Part shown: positions 11,885-23,150 of the stretch, one piece after another
Position numbering within the stretch: the stretch's first letter is position 1
How the letters are laid out: every line of letters begins with the position of its first letter
From: Diphasiastrum complanatum
Taxonomy: Eukaryota > Streptophyta > Lycopodiopsida > Lycopodiales > Lycopodiaceae
Length of the DNA stretch: 64,000 bases
Assembly: GCA_029204225.1 (NCBI GenBank)
Contig: CM055111.1
Location: forward strand, 12,898,697 to 12,962,696
Direction of reading: 5' to 3'
Notes under the pieces: model-generated
What the model was told of the DNA's origin: nothing
Databases searched by the model: none
The model's input: the letters and a program-made list of their open reading frames with translations, nothing else
Position numbers and translations under genes: made by a program

Positions 11885-12326
11885 AGTTATGGACTCGGCT
11901 CATTACATTCGCCGCGTCCATTTACATTTACTTTACTTTATGCATAAGCAGGCCTTGGGCCCTTTTTTATTCATTAGTGACACTTAGACTATATGGTTGA
12001 CCTTTGGCCTTATTATTCATTAGTAGGCCATTTGGACATATTACTGGAGAGTGGGGGCCTTCTTGGAGGGCGCACTATTTTCCCTCCCAGTTGGGCCCTA
12101 GCCACCGGAAGCTTTCTTTTAGACTTCCTCTTGGCTATAAGTAGGGAAACTGTGTCATTTGTTATTTAGCTGATGATATTGATCTCTCTCTTTAGTCTCC
12201 TTAATCTCTCTCTTTCCTGCTTTCTAGGGTTAAGTCTTGCTTATGTGCTGCTTTCATAGCTTAAGTCTTGCTTATGTGATGCTTTCATAGCTTAGCTCTA
12301 GATCAGTTGTGGCTCTATTCATAACT
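11885..12326 (+). repeat. 3' LTR of element A
   Basis: A 442-bp copy of the 5' LTR with few differences; it ends ATTCATAACT and is followed by the TSD TGTAT at 12327-12331. Confidence 0.93.
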
Positions 12327-12331
12327 TGTAT

Positions 12332-13483
12332 ATAGGTCCAAGGTTAAAGTTTTAGCTTGTGAACCTTTCTCTCTAAGATAATCACTCTAGCATTTGAACC
12401 CCAAGAGTTGCTGACTTTGCATCTACGCAGCCCATGCTCCCCCCACCCCTCCTCTCCCCCTACCACCTCCCCTGCCCCTCCTTCCTTCCCCACCCACCTC
12501 CCTGCTCCTACACAGCAGCATTCCCCTGCTGCTGTGCAGCAGGTGCCCGTTTCTACTCTCGGGCCTCCTCCCTCTCCATCTCCAACTGTCCCCATTCCTA
12601 CGGTCTACCCTTCCCCAGACATTTTTTATCCTCATACCCCAGCCGCCCCTCTTACTCCCTTTCTTTCTACGGTGGACTATCTACAACCAAAGCCTTTAAG
12701 AACTTTTTTGCCTATGAACTGACTGAAGTTACTCAAAGCTGAGGTCTAATCATTGAGATAAGAAGCAACTCACCTACGGGAGGAAAACAATTGATTGCGG
12801 ACAGCATTTATAGAATATAGTGCCATTCCTCCACTTAATGGTGGTGCTGCAACAAAGATCCAAGAATTACAACAGGAGCTGACCCAACAGAAGGAATCTA
12901 CCAAATCTTGGGCATCACTCCTCAAAAACAGTAATGAAGGTAATCATATGTCAAGTTTCATTGCTACCACTTTATCAGAAGAAAAACTAAGAGAACAAAA
13001 ATCACATAATGTTAAAGTTCGTGGCAATCCTGACACCCAAAATGCGTTACAGTGGCGCCCAAACTGATCTCGATTCTACTGTATGTTGATGATGTTGCAC
13101 TCATGTCACGTTCCAAAGAGGGGTTACAAAGACATTTAGATGTTTTATGCTCTTTTTGTTCACGATGGAGTTTGTCTGTGAACATTGCGAAGACCAAAGT
13201 TATGGTCTTCAACACATCTCGGGCATTCATGCAACGTCAAGAGCTTTTATGGGATGGCCATCCCTTGGAGATTGTTTCTTCATACACATATTTGGGGGTC
13301 CTCATCTCTGGTCCAACCTTGAGTATGAGGCAGGATGCTCTTGCTAGGTTGCGTAAAGAGCATGCATCAATGATCCCACTTGAGAGGTTTTGTTTCAGAT
13401 GATAAATACATGATGCTCCAAGTAAGTGTCACCTATTTGACACCATGGTAACACCGACAGTCATGCATGCCTCCATAGTTGCA
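12332..13483 (+). pseudogene. LINE1 5' part: ORF1 piece joined to RT
   Basis: A non-LTR retrotransposon relic. About 12,408-12,700 is proline-rich and low complexity. At 12,795-13,040 a coiled-coil-like stretch (IQELQQELTQQKES, then REQKSHNVKVRG) resembles LINE ORF1. From 13,052 the frame is LINE reverse transcriptase: LLYVDDVALMS catalytic box, WSLSVNIAKTKVMVFN thumb motif, SYTYLGVLISG, and HLFDTMVTPTVMHASIV. Endonuclease and the front of RT are missing between the two parts. The frame breaks at about 13,483, where an inserted block begins, and resumes at about 16,026. Confidence 0.8.
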
Positions 13484-13585
13484 TCAAACCGCGGTTCTAA
13501 CCTTCGAACCGAATGGGGCCGGTTTGAACCATGAACCGGTTCGAATCAGTTCTGCTGGAAAAACGCACGCGGTCCAGAATCAATC

Positions 13586-13587
<2 letters not shown>

Positions 13588-13657
<70 letters not shown>
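13588..13657. repeat. (AG)n microsatellite
   Basis: About 70 bp of uninterrupted AG dinucleotides. Confidence 0.98.
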
Positions 13658-13660
<3 letters not shown>

Positions 13661-13734
13661 CACTTAGTCCCTCTTGACAAGTCAACACCAAACCTTTTGA
13701 ATCCTTTTGTCTTATATCATAACATGTGTTCATA

Positions 13735-14640
13735 AGTGACCTTGCCTAGTCTCCTACCGATGGGAGTTCTAGTTCATAGGTGACCTTGCCTAGTCTCCTA
13801 CTGATGGTAAAGGGACCAAAATACCTAGGAGACAACTTAGCACACACTCCTGATTTGAGGGTTTTAGAGTCAACTGGGACTCTCAAGTAGACTTTCTCAC
13901 CAACGAAGAACTGCACATCCCGTCTGTGTGGATCTGCATAATGCCTGGCTCAATCTTGGGACTGCCTAATGCTACGCTTAGCATGTTCTATCATTTGGTT
14001 TAGGTCTTCTAAAAAGTTTCTGGCTGCTTCAACTTTTTCTTGTTTAAACCCTACAGTTGTGGGTGAGCATGGCTAAAAACCGTACATCAACATGTATGGG
14101 CTGTATCCCATAGCTGAATGTTTGGTACTGTTGTAAGCAAACTCTAATATCGAGAGATACTCCTCCCAATTAGTCTGCTTCTTGCTGACGTATGCACGAA
14201 GCATATCCTCCAGCACCTAATTTACCCTTTTTGTTTGACCGTCCGTCTGTGGATGGTCGGTGGTACTCATATTAAGTTTAGTATGCAAATGATGGAATAC
14301 TGCCCTCCAAAAATTTCCATTAAACTTACTGTCCCGGTCGCTGACTATGCCGGAAGGTAGACCGTACAATTTAAATAGCCCGTCTACAAACAACCTCGCT
14401 AAGTCTGGAGCTCTTACGGTTGTTTTGGTCGGAATAAAATGAGCCATTTTGGTCAGACGGTCGACTGTGACCCATATAGAGTCATTACCCTTTTGGGTTT
14501 TAGGTAGGCCTACTATAAAATCCATGGAGATACTCTCCCATTTACCAGCTGGTATTTCTAAGGGCTGCAACAACCCTCCTACCTTTAAACGCCCTGCTTA
14601 GTTTACTTGGCATTTATGGCAACTGGTTACACATTGTTGG
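13735..14640 (-). pseudogene. Gypsy D integrase fragment
   Basis: Minus-strand integrase. The core is open from 14,573 to 14,217: LEIPAGKWESISMDFIVGLP, VSDRDSKFNG and DHPQTDGQTKRVN supply the D, D and E blocks (the usual TERVN reads TKRVN, so the catalytic Glu appears replaced). Downstream to 13,735 the C-terminal part continues with stops (EFAYNSTKHSA, KLSPRYFGPFTI). The zinc-binding part lies at 14,580-14,760, disrupted. Confidence 0.85.
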
Positions 14641-14837
14641 ACATCCTTTTTCATACTGGGCCAGAGAAATTGCCTACGAAGAAGCTCATAGGTCTTCTCT
14701 ATGCCTGGGTGTCCCACACTAGGATTGTCATGACATTCATATAGGACCTGCTACCTATAATCCTCTGAATTGGGGACACATACTCTATCTCTATAGAGCA
14801 AGTACTCATCCTGAATGGAATACTGTTTCCATTTGAA

Positions 14838-15345
14838 TCATTGAGTCAACTGACCCTCAACCACTGGGGTTTGCTTGGGTAATACAGGCTCAGAATCCTC
14901 AACGTCATCTGACGTATACTCGGACTCATCATCATCCTCAAAGGAAGCTGCCGTATTCTTGGATGCATTGGCACCAACCCCGAGAACTGGTTCTGAAGTC
15001 TGTAACTGTCTGCTCTGGACTGAGTTCCAGATAGTAGAGAAGAATGCATCATGCTGGCACTTTCCTCTCAAGGACTCAAGTAACTCATTACGAATCTGAG
15101 TAAAACTCAGCTCGTTTATCATAGGCATTTGGCTAAGGGCATCTGCTACTATATTGAATTTCCCCCGTCTATATCTGATAGACATATCAAACTCTTGCAT
15201 CAACTCTGCCCAACGAGCTTTCCGACCTCTGAGCTCAGGTTGATTGCAAAGGTATCTGAGACTTTCATGGTCTGTCAGGACCTCAAAGTTGGCACCATAC
15301 AAATAAAATGTCATCTCCACTATAGATTGTTCAATCATTGGACTA
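14838..15345 (-). pseudogene. Gypsy D RNase H and connection
   Basis: Minus-strand fragment with the end of gypsy RNase H: YLYGANFEVLTDHESLRYLC, LRGRKARWAELMQEFDM, and FNIVADALSQ. An acidic Ser/Asp/Glu-rich linker follows toward integrase. RT and the front of RNase H are missing to the right; the frame is lost at about 15,345. Its neighbour at 13,735-14,640 is the matching integrase. Confidence 0.85.
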
Positions 15346-15399
15346 TTCTCTTGGTGTGTAGGAAGTAATTTAAAAGTAAATCAAGTGAAGAAAGTCAGA

Positions 15400-15935
15400 T
15401 TTCTAGGCAAAGAGGTTGAACAGATCATAAGTACCCAATCCATAAGTGCCCTGGTTAAACCTCGGCAACAGACTACACTCACCATGTGCATTGTGCATTG
15501 TGGTTGTTGGCATGATCATGAGATTTAGTACCTCAATTATACTCTTGAGTCCTAACTCCTCAGTCTTCTTAGCAAGCAGATCTTTCAAATAGTTGTACTC
15601 AGCTTTAGCCTTCTCAAACGTTGTCATAACCTTCTTGTTTATTCTTCTCAAACATTGTGCAAATAAGTTTGACACAAAATTACAATCTTAAGCAGTAGGT
15701 AATGTGGCAAAGGCATTGCTCCAACAGTCAGATGATCCAGAACTTAGCTACCATATCACCTCAATTATAGTTAGCAAGCAGATCCTTGTATAGTTGTAAC
15801 TTTTATAGTGTACTCAACTTCTGACTTCAGCCTTCTCAAACATTGTTTCAACTTTGTCTCCACAAATTGAATCCCCCAGGGCCCATTATAAAACAGTTAA
15901 CAAATTACAAACCAAAATTTTCAAAAAATAAAAAG
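15400..15935 (-). other. Degenerate internal duplication, no recognised gene
   Basis: The stretch 15,520-15,640 (TAGCAAGCAGATCTTTC, then CAGCTTTAGCCTTCTCAAAC) recurs in degraded form at 15,760-15,850. A 90-codon minus-strand ORF (15,403-15,675) has a Lys/Glu-rich helix-like start but no family match. Confidence 0.4.
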
Positions 15936-16025
15936 AGAGGTTCGAACCGTTTTCCGATTCGAACCTGGCCTGCTAGTTCGAACCGGAAAGAATCGTAAAG
16001 AATTGGCCGGTTCGAATTGGCGTGT

Positions 16026-16460
16026 AACTAGCTGTATGGATGTCACTTCCTGTAAGTGGGCCGATATATCTCGCCCGCAGATTACTATGCTTTCACGTAT
16101 AATTCGAGCGAAACCTTCTATCCCTCACCAAATTATACTTGCAGAGTTTGTAGTTCCTCCATTATAGGTTGAGGCTATTTTTTGTATCGTTATTTTCCTC
16201 CAGAGACTGATGCAAATAGACAGCTCCAAATATTCCTATGTTGTACTTACCTAATCACGATTACTCCACAGCCAAGATTACTCCACAACTAGGGTTTTCA
16301 CCTCTCATGGTTTTCTAAGGCCGAAAGGCTGCTTTGACTAAATCGGTATTTCTTTATCGTCACTTCCAAAGGGCAGACATCACTATATTCGGCAGTTTAT
16401 TTACAGATCCAATATACATAGAGTTTGGGAGGGGCAGCTGTCAGAGTTTGTCGGCAGCAG
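16026..16460 (+). pseudogene. LINE1 continuation, post-RT region
   Basis: After the inserted block the LINE frame resumes: CKWADISRPQITMLSRIIRA, KPSIPHQIILAEF, and EAIFCIVIFLQRL. This is the post-RT region typical of plant LINEs (W..IERPQ..MLSRII..KPS.PH.IILAE). It decays by about 16,460. Confidence 0.65.
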
Positions 16461-16798
16461 AAAGCAACAACAATCGGGTCCAATAGACTCTGTCGCGCAT
16501 TGTGCGCACTTGCGGGCCGCGCATGGGATCTCATCCCCACTGCCTAGCCACCCGCCTCCCCCCAAAAGGGCTGGTACCAAGGGACAAGGGTATTATGTCT
16601 ACTTTTAGCTTACATGTGGGTGATGGTTTAGTCTCCATTTTATTATGGGACAAATGCACTCTTTCTGGTGCATCCACGGAGGCAGCCACCCTATGCGTAG
16701 CTTGCCCTCCAACAACAGCTTGGAGTGAAGCCCCTTTACTACAAATCCATCTTTATGGAGACCGACTATACGGGTTGTCCTGTCCTCCCTAGATATCT
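16461..16798. other. Unassigned sequence left of copia E
   Basis: GC-richer than its surroundings, with two short overlapping ORFs and no motif I recognise. It may be LINE1 or another insertion. Confidence 0.35.
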
Positions 16799-17090
16799 TG
16801 TAGGAAAGCAAGAGTCCAGTCACCAAGATCTAGTTATCAATCAATCTCCACAAGAAACAAGAGAGAAGAGGCTGGGCGCCCTCCTCTAAGAGAGAGAGAC
16901 AGAAAATAGCAACACAAGCAATGGAGAGCAATGCTTAGCCAAACTGAAAAATGTGACACAATAAGCCAATATGTACTCTACCTACTTACTGAATGTAGGG
17001 CACCCCCAAAAGTCAAGATAGGGCCCCTAAACCAAATTAGACCTCTAAGGACCCACGAGTCAGTACATGACCAAAATTGGGTCCAACTGA
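16799..17090 (-). repeat. Truncated 3' LTR of copia E
   Basis: Matches 34,422-34,712 closely (AGAAGAGGCTGGGCGCCC, CTAAGGACCCACGAGTCAG). It stops at GTCCAACTGA and abuts integrase, so about 80 bp of the LTR are missing. One indel near 16,980 separates the copies. Confidence 0.88.
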
Positions 17091-17595
17091 GTCCCTTTGC
17101 TTTGAGCATGCAACGGGCCATCTCCATAAGTGTGCGATTCTTTCGCTTGGCAGCACCATTTTGTTGAGGCGTATAGGGAGTTCTCATTTGATGTAGAATT
17201 CCCTTCTGTCGAAGAATTGCACCGAACGTACTCTTGATGTATTCCCCTCCTCGATCGGTGCAAGAATGCCCAAACTGATTTTCCACCATTGCTAGAAAAT
17301 CTTTGAAATGTTGAAAAACTTCCGATTTAGCCTTCATAGGATAGATCCATGTAAAACGGGAAAAGTCATCAATAAAGGTCACAAAATAGATGCACTTTCC
17401 AATGGATTCGGTCCTCATTGGACCACAAACATCACTATGAACCAAATCAAATTTATCAAGAATTCTTATAGTTCCATCAATTGGAAAAGGTTTCCTTTGA
17501 AACTTTCCAAGTATGCACCCCTCGCATACATGCCCTTCCGGCTGCTAATCTACATGCAAAAGCTAGAATCTTGATACATCATCTATTAGAATGTA
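17091..17595 (-). pseudogene. Copia E integrase fragment
   Basis: Minus-strand integrase core: MVHSDVCGPMRTESIG, FVTFIDDFSRFTWIYPMKAK, DRGGEYIKSTFG, TPYTPQQNGAAKRKNRTLME and MARCMLKAKGL. The usual VAERKN reads AAKRKN, so the catalytic Glu appears replaced by Lys. After AKGL the frame runs directly into LTR sequence, which marks the deletion edge. Confidence 0.88.
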
Positions 17596-18392
17596 TCATC
17601 CTCTACCATGAGAAAATGTCTTCAGCTTCTTCAAACTTGCAAAGTTGAGATGCCCAAACCTTGCGTGCCACAATTCAGCCAACTCCACTGATTGCGATGT
17701 AGAAGCAACAAGACATATAGAGGGAATTTGTCGCTCATAGGTATCCATAATGAATAAGCCAGCATGCACTGTTTCCGAAACAATAATCAAGAGAGATCTT
17801 TTAGGATCCTTGACAAGACACTTATCTTCTTTGAACTCAACAACTAGTCCTTGCTTCAACATAGTTGAAACCGAAAGAAGATTCTTCTTGATTCCCGGAA
17901 CATAAAGCACATTCTTCATGTACTTTTCTTCACCATTAGGCAGAATGATGGCTACAATTCCAATTCCATGAACATAATAAGATGCATTATTCGCACATTG
18001 TACCTTGCTTCCATTTTGCACTTTCACTAATTTAGTGAATGCTTCTTTGCGAGAAGTCATATGACGAGTAGCACCACTATCAATCACCCATTCAATGGGC
18101 TGAAAATCAGCAACTTGCAAAACAGAACCTGAATTCCTCATAGATGTAGAAGTACTAGTAGAAGCGATATTAGACACAAAAGCATACTCTTGGTTGAAGA
18201 GATCACCACTAGCTTCAAGCTCTTGCTCCAAAGTAGCAAGTGAAACACTAGTATCAATTCCTTTACTCTCCTCTTTTGCAAGCTTCTTCTTACAATCCTT
18301 GATGAAGTGCCCATACTTCTTGCAATAATGACACTTCCCTTTCTTCTTTTGAGTGTTAACATTTTGACCTCCAATGGACTTATGCTCATCCT
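17596..18392 (-). pseudogene. Copia E gag end, protease and GAG-pre-integrase
   Basis: Open from about 18,411 to 17,596. A CCHC knuckle (CHYCKKYGHFIKDC), then a copia aspartic protease with an intact motif (WVIDSGATRHMTS) and the NVLYVPGIKKNLLSVS block, then GAG-pre-integrase (LWHARFGHLNFASLKKL). The protease looks complete. Its upstream gag is cut by element G. Confidence 0.9.
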
Positions 18393-18657
18393 TGTGCATG
18401 ACCACATGCAATCCCCATGCAGGTCAACTATAAATAGATCACAGTTCTTCATGCATATCTCCTGCCCAAACCAGTCACACGTACATGCACTACTCCATAT
18501 GTCTCAATTAGAGTGTTTGGGTCCTCTCAAGGTTATTAATCACCAACAGGCCTGGATGTGGAATAAAATCTAGGCGTGCCCAATAATCTCGAACACTGGA
18601 GGGCCGGTCTACCATTTTAGGACTATTCCATGTCTGTAGCTGGATATGGTCGTAACA
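18393..18657 (-). repeat. 3' LTR of element G
   Basis: 265 bp, same length as its partner at 33,337-33,601, with roughly a dozen base differences by eye. Confidence 0.9.
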
Positions 18658-20071
18658 TTCTTCCTCCCTTAAACAGGTTCTGTCCTCAGAACGGGAAAAA
18701 GAAAACATGAAATTATTCCTTAAGCTTTCAAATCTTACCCATGAACCATTATTCTTAGTTTGATCTTTTCATCTGAATAAGTACTTAGAGATGCAACAAT
18801 TCTTCAATTGCTTGCCTGTACTCATGAATACTGAATCGAATTCTAAAAGATATACTAAGCTATAAATCTTTCAAATGGGTTGATCTAATCCAAAAGAAAA
18901 GTTGATCACCTTCATGTAATCCCAATTACATGAAGCATTCAGTGATTTACTTTATTTCAGAAATCAAATCCAAAAGCTAAATTCCATTTCAAATTCTTGC
19001 AGAAAATAAGGCTTCTTGGTACCAGTATTGTTGAAATATCCAAATATTCTAAAATACCACAATTCAGTCATCTAAAATCTCTAGGAGATCCATCAAGTCT
19101 CAGACAATCATAACTCAAACCAGAGTACTGCAGTTACTCAAATGAGTTAACAGCCCCATTTTTAGCATCATATGCAAGAAATCAGCAACTATCTATATCT
19201 TCGTAGATTAAACTGTCTCTTATAAATCTGGAGATATAGACTGAACTTTGTACACAAGCACTTATAAACTACAATCTGAAAGATAAGCAAATTCCTCATA
19301 AGTAATTAGTTAATGAAAATGCCTGTGAGATCCACACAATCTCAAGTATGTGCTGGAGTAAAGGAATTTAGAGTTCATCTAACAAATCTAAATCCTTGAC
19401 TCACCCAATTGATCAAGAATTACTCATTATCTTAAGAATCCTCATATTTCCTTATAATCTTCAAATGACCTTTAAGTATCAATTTATGATCTGTCAATCA
19501 AAAACATTTAGAATCTTATGATTCGTCAATCATAATTTATAGGATTCCAAAACCATACTTAATCATTGAAAGATACTAGAATATATGTACAACATACAAC
19601 TCAGGAAATATAAGAATTATTCTGAAATCTTTTCCACAAGGAAAAATCACTGGATTCCAAGAATATTCTTCCAATCCGATTCTTAACGAGATTATGAGTT
19701 CCAAATTCTACAATCAACCAAGTAATTAAAGACCATTTTATACACATGTCTTTAACAACATAAACTTTATACGATCACCTAGAACAAAATCTAGAGATTA
19801 CAAAATTCTACTGAATTCCAAAAATTCAATTCACCCAACTGGATTCCACAAAAGAAATCTATGCAACTGGTTGATCCCATGAAAGTCTTATTCCTATCAT
19901 TTTCTTCTCCCCCTTTTAAAAGAAATTCCATAATTTTGATCAAAATGTTCCCAGGAGACAACGTATAAGATATCAAAGATTTGGAAAAGTCAGTAATGAG
20001 TATCCAATACTATTACAACCGGACTTTTTCCTTAAAATCATAAAATATCTTATCCCAAGTGATAGAACATT
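18658..20071 (-). other. Element G interior, 3' part, non-coding
   Basis: About 1.4 kb, AT-rich, with repeated short words such as AAATCTAGAGAT and TTCAAAT. No ORF over 70 codons has any recognisable motif. Confidence 0.6.
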
Positions 20072-20076
20072 ACTCT

Positions 20077-20555
20077 TGTCACAAGCCAGTCTCTCCGAGC
20101 TCATGAATCCTAGAAGCCGGTGTGTAGAATGAACCTCCCAACCATAGGCACCCCCTCCTTGAGTCCTTCTACCTACTATTCCCATCAACTGGCACATGGC
20201 ATCCACCTGTGGGTGATCAGTCCACTTGGCATGCCTAGCCCCTGTGACCTGTGAATACTAAGTGACTCATAGGGTACCACCCCTGTGCCCCGCCAAAGAC
20301 CTGTGACCCTCTTGGTCACCCCGACTACTTGTCGGCTAGCATCTCATCACTGACGGCTAGGGTCTCGACGGTCAAGACACACCGCATCTCTGACAACTTG
20401 TCAGGCGGCCACACCGGGTCACTGCTCGTGACGCACCGGTCCCAACTTGGGACTGATGTCCTCCTCGGTCACTGGCCCTTGCCAATACTTGGCCTCAGGC
20501 CCTCTGGTGACCGGCCGTGCCAAGGTCATGATAGAGTCGTAACTGAACTCTAACA
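20077..20555 (-). repeat. 3' LTR of gypsy C
   Basis: 479 bp; plus strand runs TGTCACAAGCC to CTCTAACA. It is very similar to 31,943-32,420, so the insertion is fairly recent. Confidence 0.95.
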
Positions 20556-20576
20556 ATCCTTCCCTCCTCTGGCAAG

Positions 20577-21625
20577 TCATCGGTCCTCGATGACAAACTC
20601 TGGGTAAGACTTCTGCAACGCCTGTTGCGTCTCCCAGGTAGCATCTGACAACGGATGCCCTTTCCAAGTTACTAGATACTCTTGAAGGAGACGATTCCGC
20701 AATCGTCGCTCCCTTCGATCTAGGATTCTGTCTGGCCCATAACCTATGGTGTCTTTCTCCTCAAGAGACACTAGACCTTCCACCAGGCTATCGCCATCGT
20801 GCAAACATTTCTTCAGTTTGCTAACCATGGAATATTGGATGCACCTTGCATCCGACAGGTAGCTGTAGCTTATAAGCTACTTGGCTCACCTTCTTAATAA
20901 TCAACCATGGTCCACAATACCTAGGAGATAACTTGGCGCACTTTCCTGTGCGTAGCACCTTCGACTTCGAAGGGACTAGTAAATACACCCAATCTCCATT
21001 CTCAAATTCCCGATAGGTACGGTTCTCACGAGCATAACTCTCTGCCCTAGCTACAGCTTTGGACAAGTTATCTCGTGCCAACTCTAGCTTCTGCTGCATC
21101 TGAGCCAAAAACTCTACAGCACTAGGTACCCTATGCGGAATTCCTATGATTGCAGGACTCAGTGGCCTGAAACCATAATTGAGCTCAAATGGACTCAATC
21201 AAGTGGACGCATGTCTCTTATCATTGTACGCAAACTCCAATAGCGGTAAATGCTTTACCCAGTCTGTTTGCGTACTACTCACATATGCCCTAAGCATATC
21301 TTCCAAGATCTGATTCACTCGCTCTGTCTGGCCATCCGTCTGAGGATGCTCAGAGCTACTCATCCGCAACTGTGTTCCTAACTTGGCGAACACCTCAATC
21401 CAAAAATTTCCTGTAAACTTCGGATCCCTGTCAGAAACTATGGACTTCGGAAGACCATGTAACCTGACAATATTCTGAATAAACAACTCAGCCACTTGCG
21501 GAGTTGTGACCTTCTTGGTCGTTGCGATGAAATGAGCCATCTTGGAAAACCTGTCTACCACTACCATAACGGAATTGAATCCATTCTGGGTCTTGGGTAG
21601 CCCAACAATAAAATCCATAGAGATG
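20577..21625 (-). pseudogene. Gypsy C integrase C-terminal half and chromodomain-like tail
   Basis: Starts at the B insertion with ESISMDFIVGLPKTQNG (first Asp), then VSDRDPKFTGNFW (second Asp) and SEHPQTDGQTERVNQILE (catalytic Glu), so the core is intact apart from the insertion. A stop near 21,199 (after RHAST) separates LSPFELNYGFRPLSP and KLSPRYCGPWLIIKKV. The tail (YLVTWKGHPLSDATWET) is a chromodomain-like fold ending VIEDR. Confidence 0.92.
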
Positions 21626-21630
21626 CTTTC

Positions 21631-22068
21631 AGTTACGAATAAAGCCATAGCTGATCTAAAGCTAAGCTATGAAAGCATCACATAAGCAAGACTTAAGCTA
21701 TGAAAGCAACACATAAGCAAGACTTAACCCTAGAAAGCAGGAAAGAGAGAGATTAAGGATACTAAAGAGAGAGATCAATATCATCAGCTGAATAACAAAT
21801 GACACAGTTTCCCTACTTATAGTCAAGAGGAAGCCCTAAAAGGAAGCTTCCGGTGGCTAGGGCCCAACTGGGAGGGAAAATAGTGCGCCCTCCAAGAAGG
21901 CCCCCACTCTCCAGTAATATGTCCAAATGGCCTAATAATGAGTAATAAGGTCAAAGGCCAACCATAAAGGTGTCACTAATGAATAAAAAAGGGCCCAAGG
22001 CCTGCTTATGCATAAAGTAAAGTAAATGTAAATGGACGCGGCGAATGTAATAAGCCGAGTCCATAACT
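21631..22068 (-). repeat. 3' LTR of element B
   Basis: 438 bp; plus-strand AGTTACGAATAAAG to GTCCATAACT. Preceded on the minus strand by the tract TTGTGCCAGGGAG, as in element A. Confidence 0.94.
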
Positions 22069-22114
22069 CTCCCTGGCACAAAAAAATAGACCCAACTGCC
22101 GAAATGAAACTGGA

Positions 22115-23150
22115 TCAAATAGCAGCAAGCCCTGGTGCATCAACAGCTAGAACAACATCTGATGTAGAGGAATCAACAAGTGCAGCAAGAGCACGAGCCT
22201 GATCCGCAAGTGATGGTGTATGATAAAAGACATCAATAGGCTCCCAAGTGGCCTCCTCAATAGGACGACCATACCACTGGACCAAAAACTGAATCTGCCG
22301 GCGGCGTTGACTATGGTATAGACGAACCTGTAATATAGCAGCAGGTAAAAATGGAAATAACTCTGGAGCAATAGGAAACTCAGCATCACAAGGAGCGTCA
22401 TCCTCAATAGCAGCACGCAATAAATTGACATGGAATACATCACAGGCGCGTGCGGAAGCAGGAAGCTGTAAGCGATATGTAACTGGACTAAGAACCTCCA
22501 AAATGCGATAAGACCCATAATAACGTGGTGCAAGCTTCTCAGTAGAAGCATGGCCCTGGACAAAATGATGACGTGCAAACCGTAGGCGTAGATAAACGAT
22601 ATCTCCAAGCTGAAACTCAACATGGCGGCGGTGACGATCAACTGAGAACGCTGCTGAACATGCTGTAAATGGCCCAAGTAATAAGCTCTCGAGCACCTGA
22701 TAGAAAAGATGCAAGTGTGACAGGTGTATCCTCAGGAGGGAGAGGAATGCCAGGTAAAAGAGGTGCATAGCCATGAGATAAGAAAAATGGTGAGACACTT
22801 GTGCTGGTACTAACAGAGCTATTATAGCTATACTCTGCTAAACATAAATGCTGATCCCAATCCTTCCCAGAAGGAGTAACAAAATGGTGTAAATAATCCT
22901 CAAGGATCCTGTTAAGGACCTCAGACTGCCCATCAAAAGTAGAACGATCAAGCAGCAACCAGGAATGCCAAGGTATCCGTAATGCCCAAGATAGTAGAGG
23001 ATCAACCCAAAAGATAGGGACATCATCCCAAGGTATCCAAAAAGCCCGAAAAGGTAGAACTGCATCAGCAACAGGAAGCCAATAAGGAAACTGGAAAAGA
23101 GATGGACACTCATCGCGAATAGCAACATCATATACGTAACCGTCAACCAT
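22115..23150 (-). pseudogene. Element B integrase C-terminal third
   Basis: Minus strand, two frames. First DGQSEVLNRILEDYL (the catalytic-Glu block), DQHLCLAEYSYNSSVS and SPFFLSHGYAPLLPG. After a frameshift near 22,680 come GDIVYLRLRFARHHF, KLAPRYYGSYRILEVL, CDVFHVNLLR and IQFLVQWYGRPIEEATWEP, a chromodomain-like end. The upstream core with the two Asp residues is absent. Confidence 0.88.

Larger units (their letters stand above)
7940..12331 (+). mobile_element. LTR retrotransposon A, gypsy-type, RT-less (with TSD TGTAT)
   Basis: Complete by its ends: 5' LTR 7945-8387, primer site 8388-8399 (TGGTATCAGAGC), 3' LTR 11885-12326. A perfect 5-bp duplication TGTAT flanks it at 7940-7944 and 12327-12331. 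The LTRs begin AGTTATGG and end TAACT. The interior holds gag, a CCHC knuckle, half a protease and, at the end, the C-terminal integrase tail. Reverse transcriptase, RNase H and the integrase core are absent, so it is non-autonomous. Element B at 21,631-27,496 is a relative in the opposite orientation. Confidence 0.92.
13484..16025. mobile_element. Block inserted in LINE1, ends rich in GGTTCGAA
   Basis: LINE1 coding is interrupted here. Both ends carry clustered GGTTCGAA/TTCGAACC words: 13,490-13,550 with GAACCGGTTCGAATC, and 15,940-16,015 with five copies. The core is a (AG)n tract and a gypsy fragment on the minus strand. No LTRs or clean target duplication were found. The ends might be inverted repeats of a DNA transposon or a tandem repeat; I cannot decide. 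Confidence 0.45.

Noticed and set aside
12344-12635. Gly/Arg-rich minus-strand ORFs opposite a Pro-rich plus-strand ORF
   Set aside because: Shadows of a C-rich stretch in the LINE1 ORF1 area.
13520-13560. tRNA gene suggested by GGTTCGAATC
   Set aside because: No matching A box, acceptor stem or cloverleaf around it; the word is part of a repetitive block.
13479-13733. ORFs of alternating Arg-Glu or Ser-Leu
   Set aside because: They are translations of the (AG)n tract; the same applies at 35,590-35,879, 36,742-37,033 and 52,562-52,804, and the Val-Cys run at 58,035-58,469 is the (TG)n tract.
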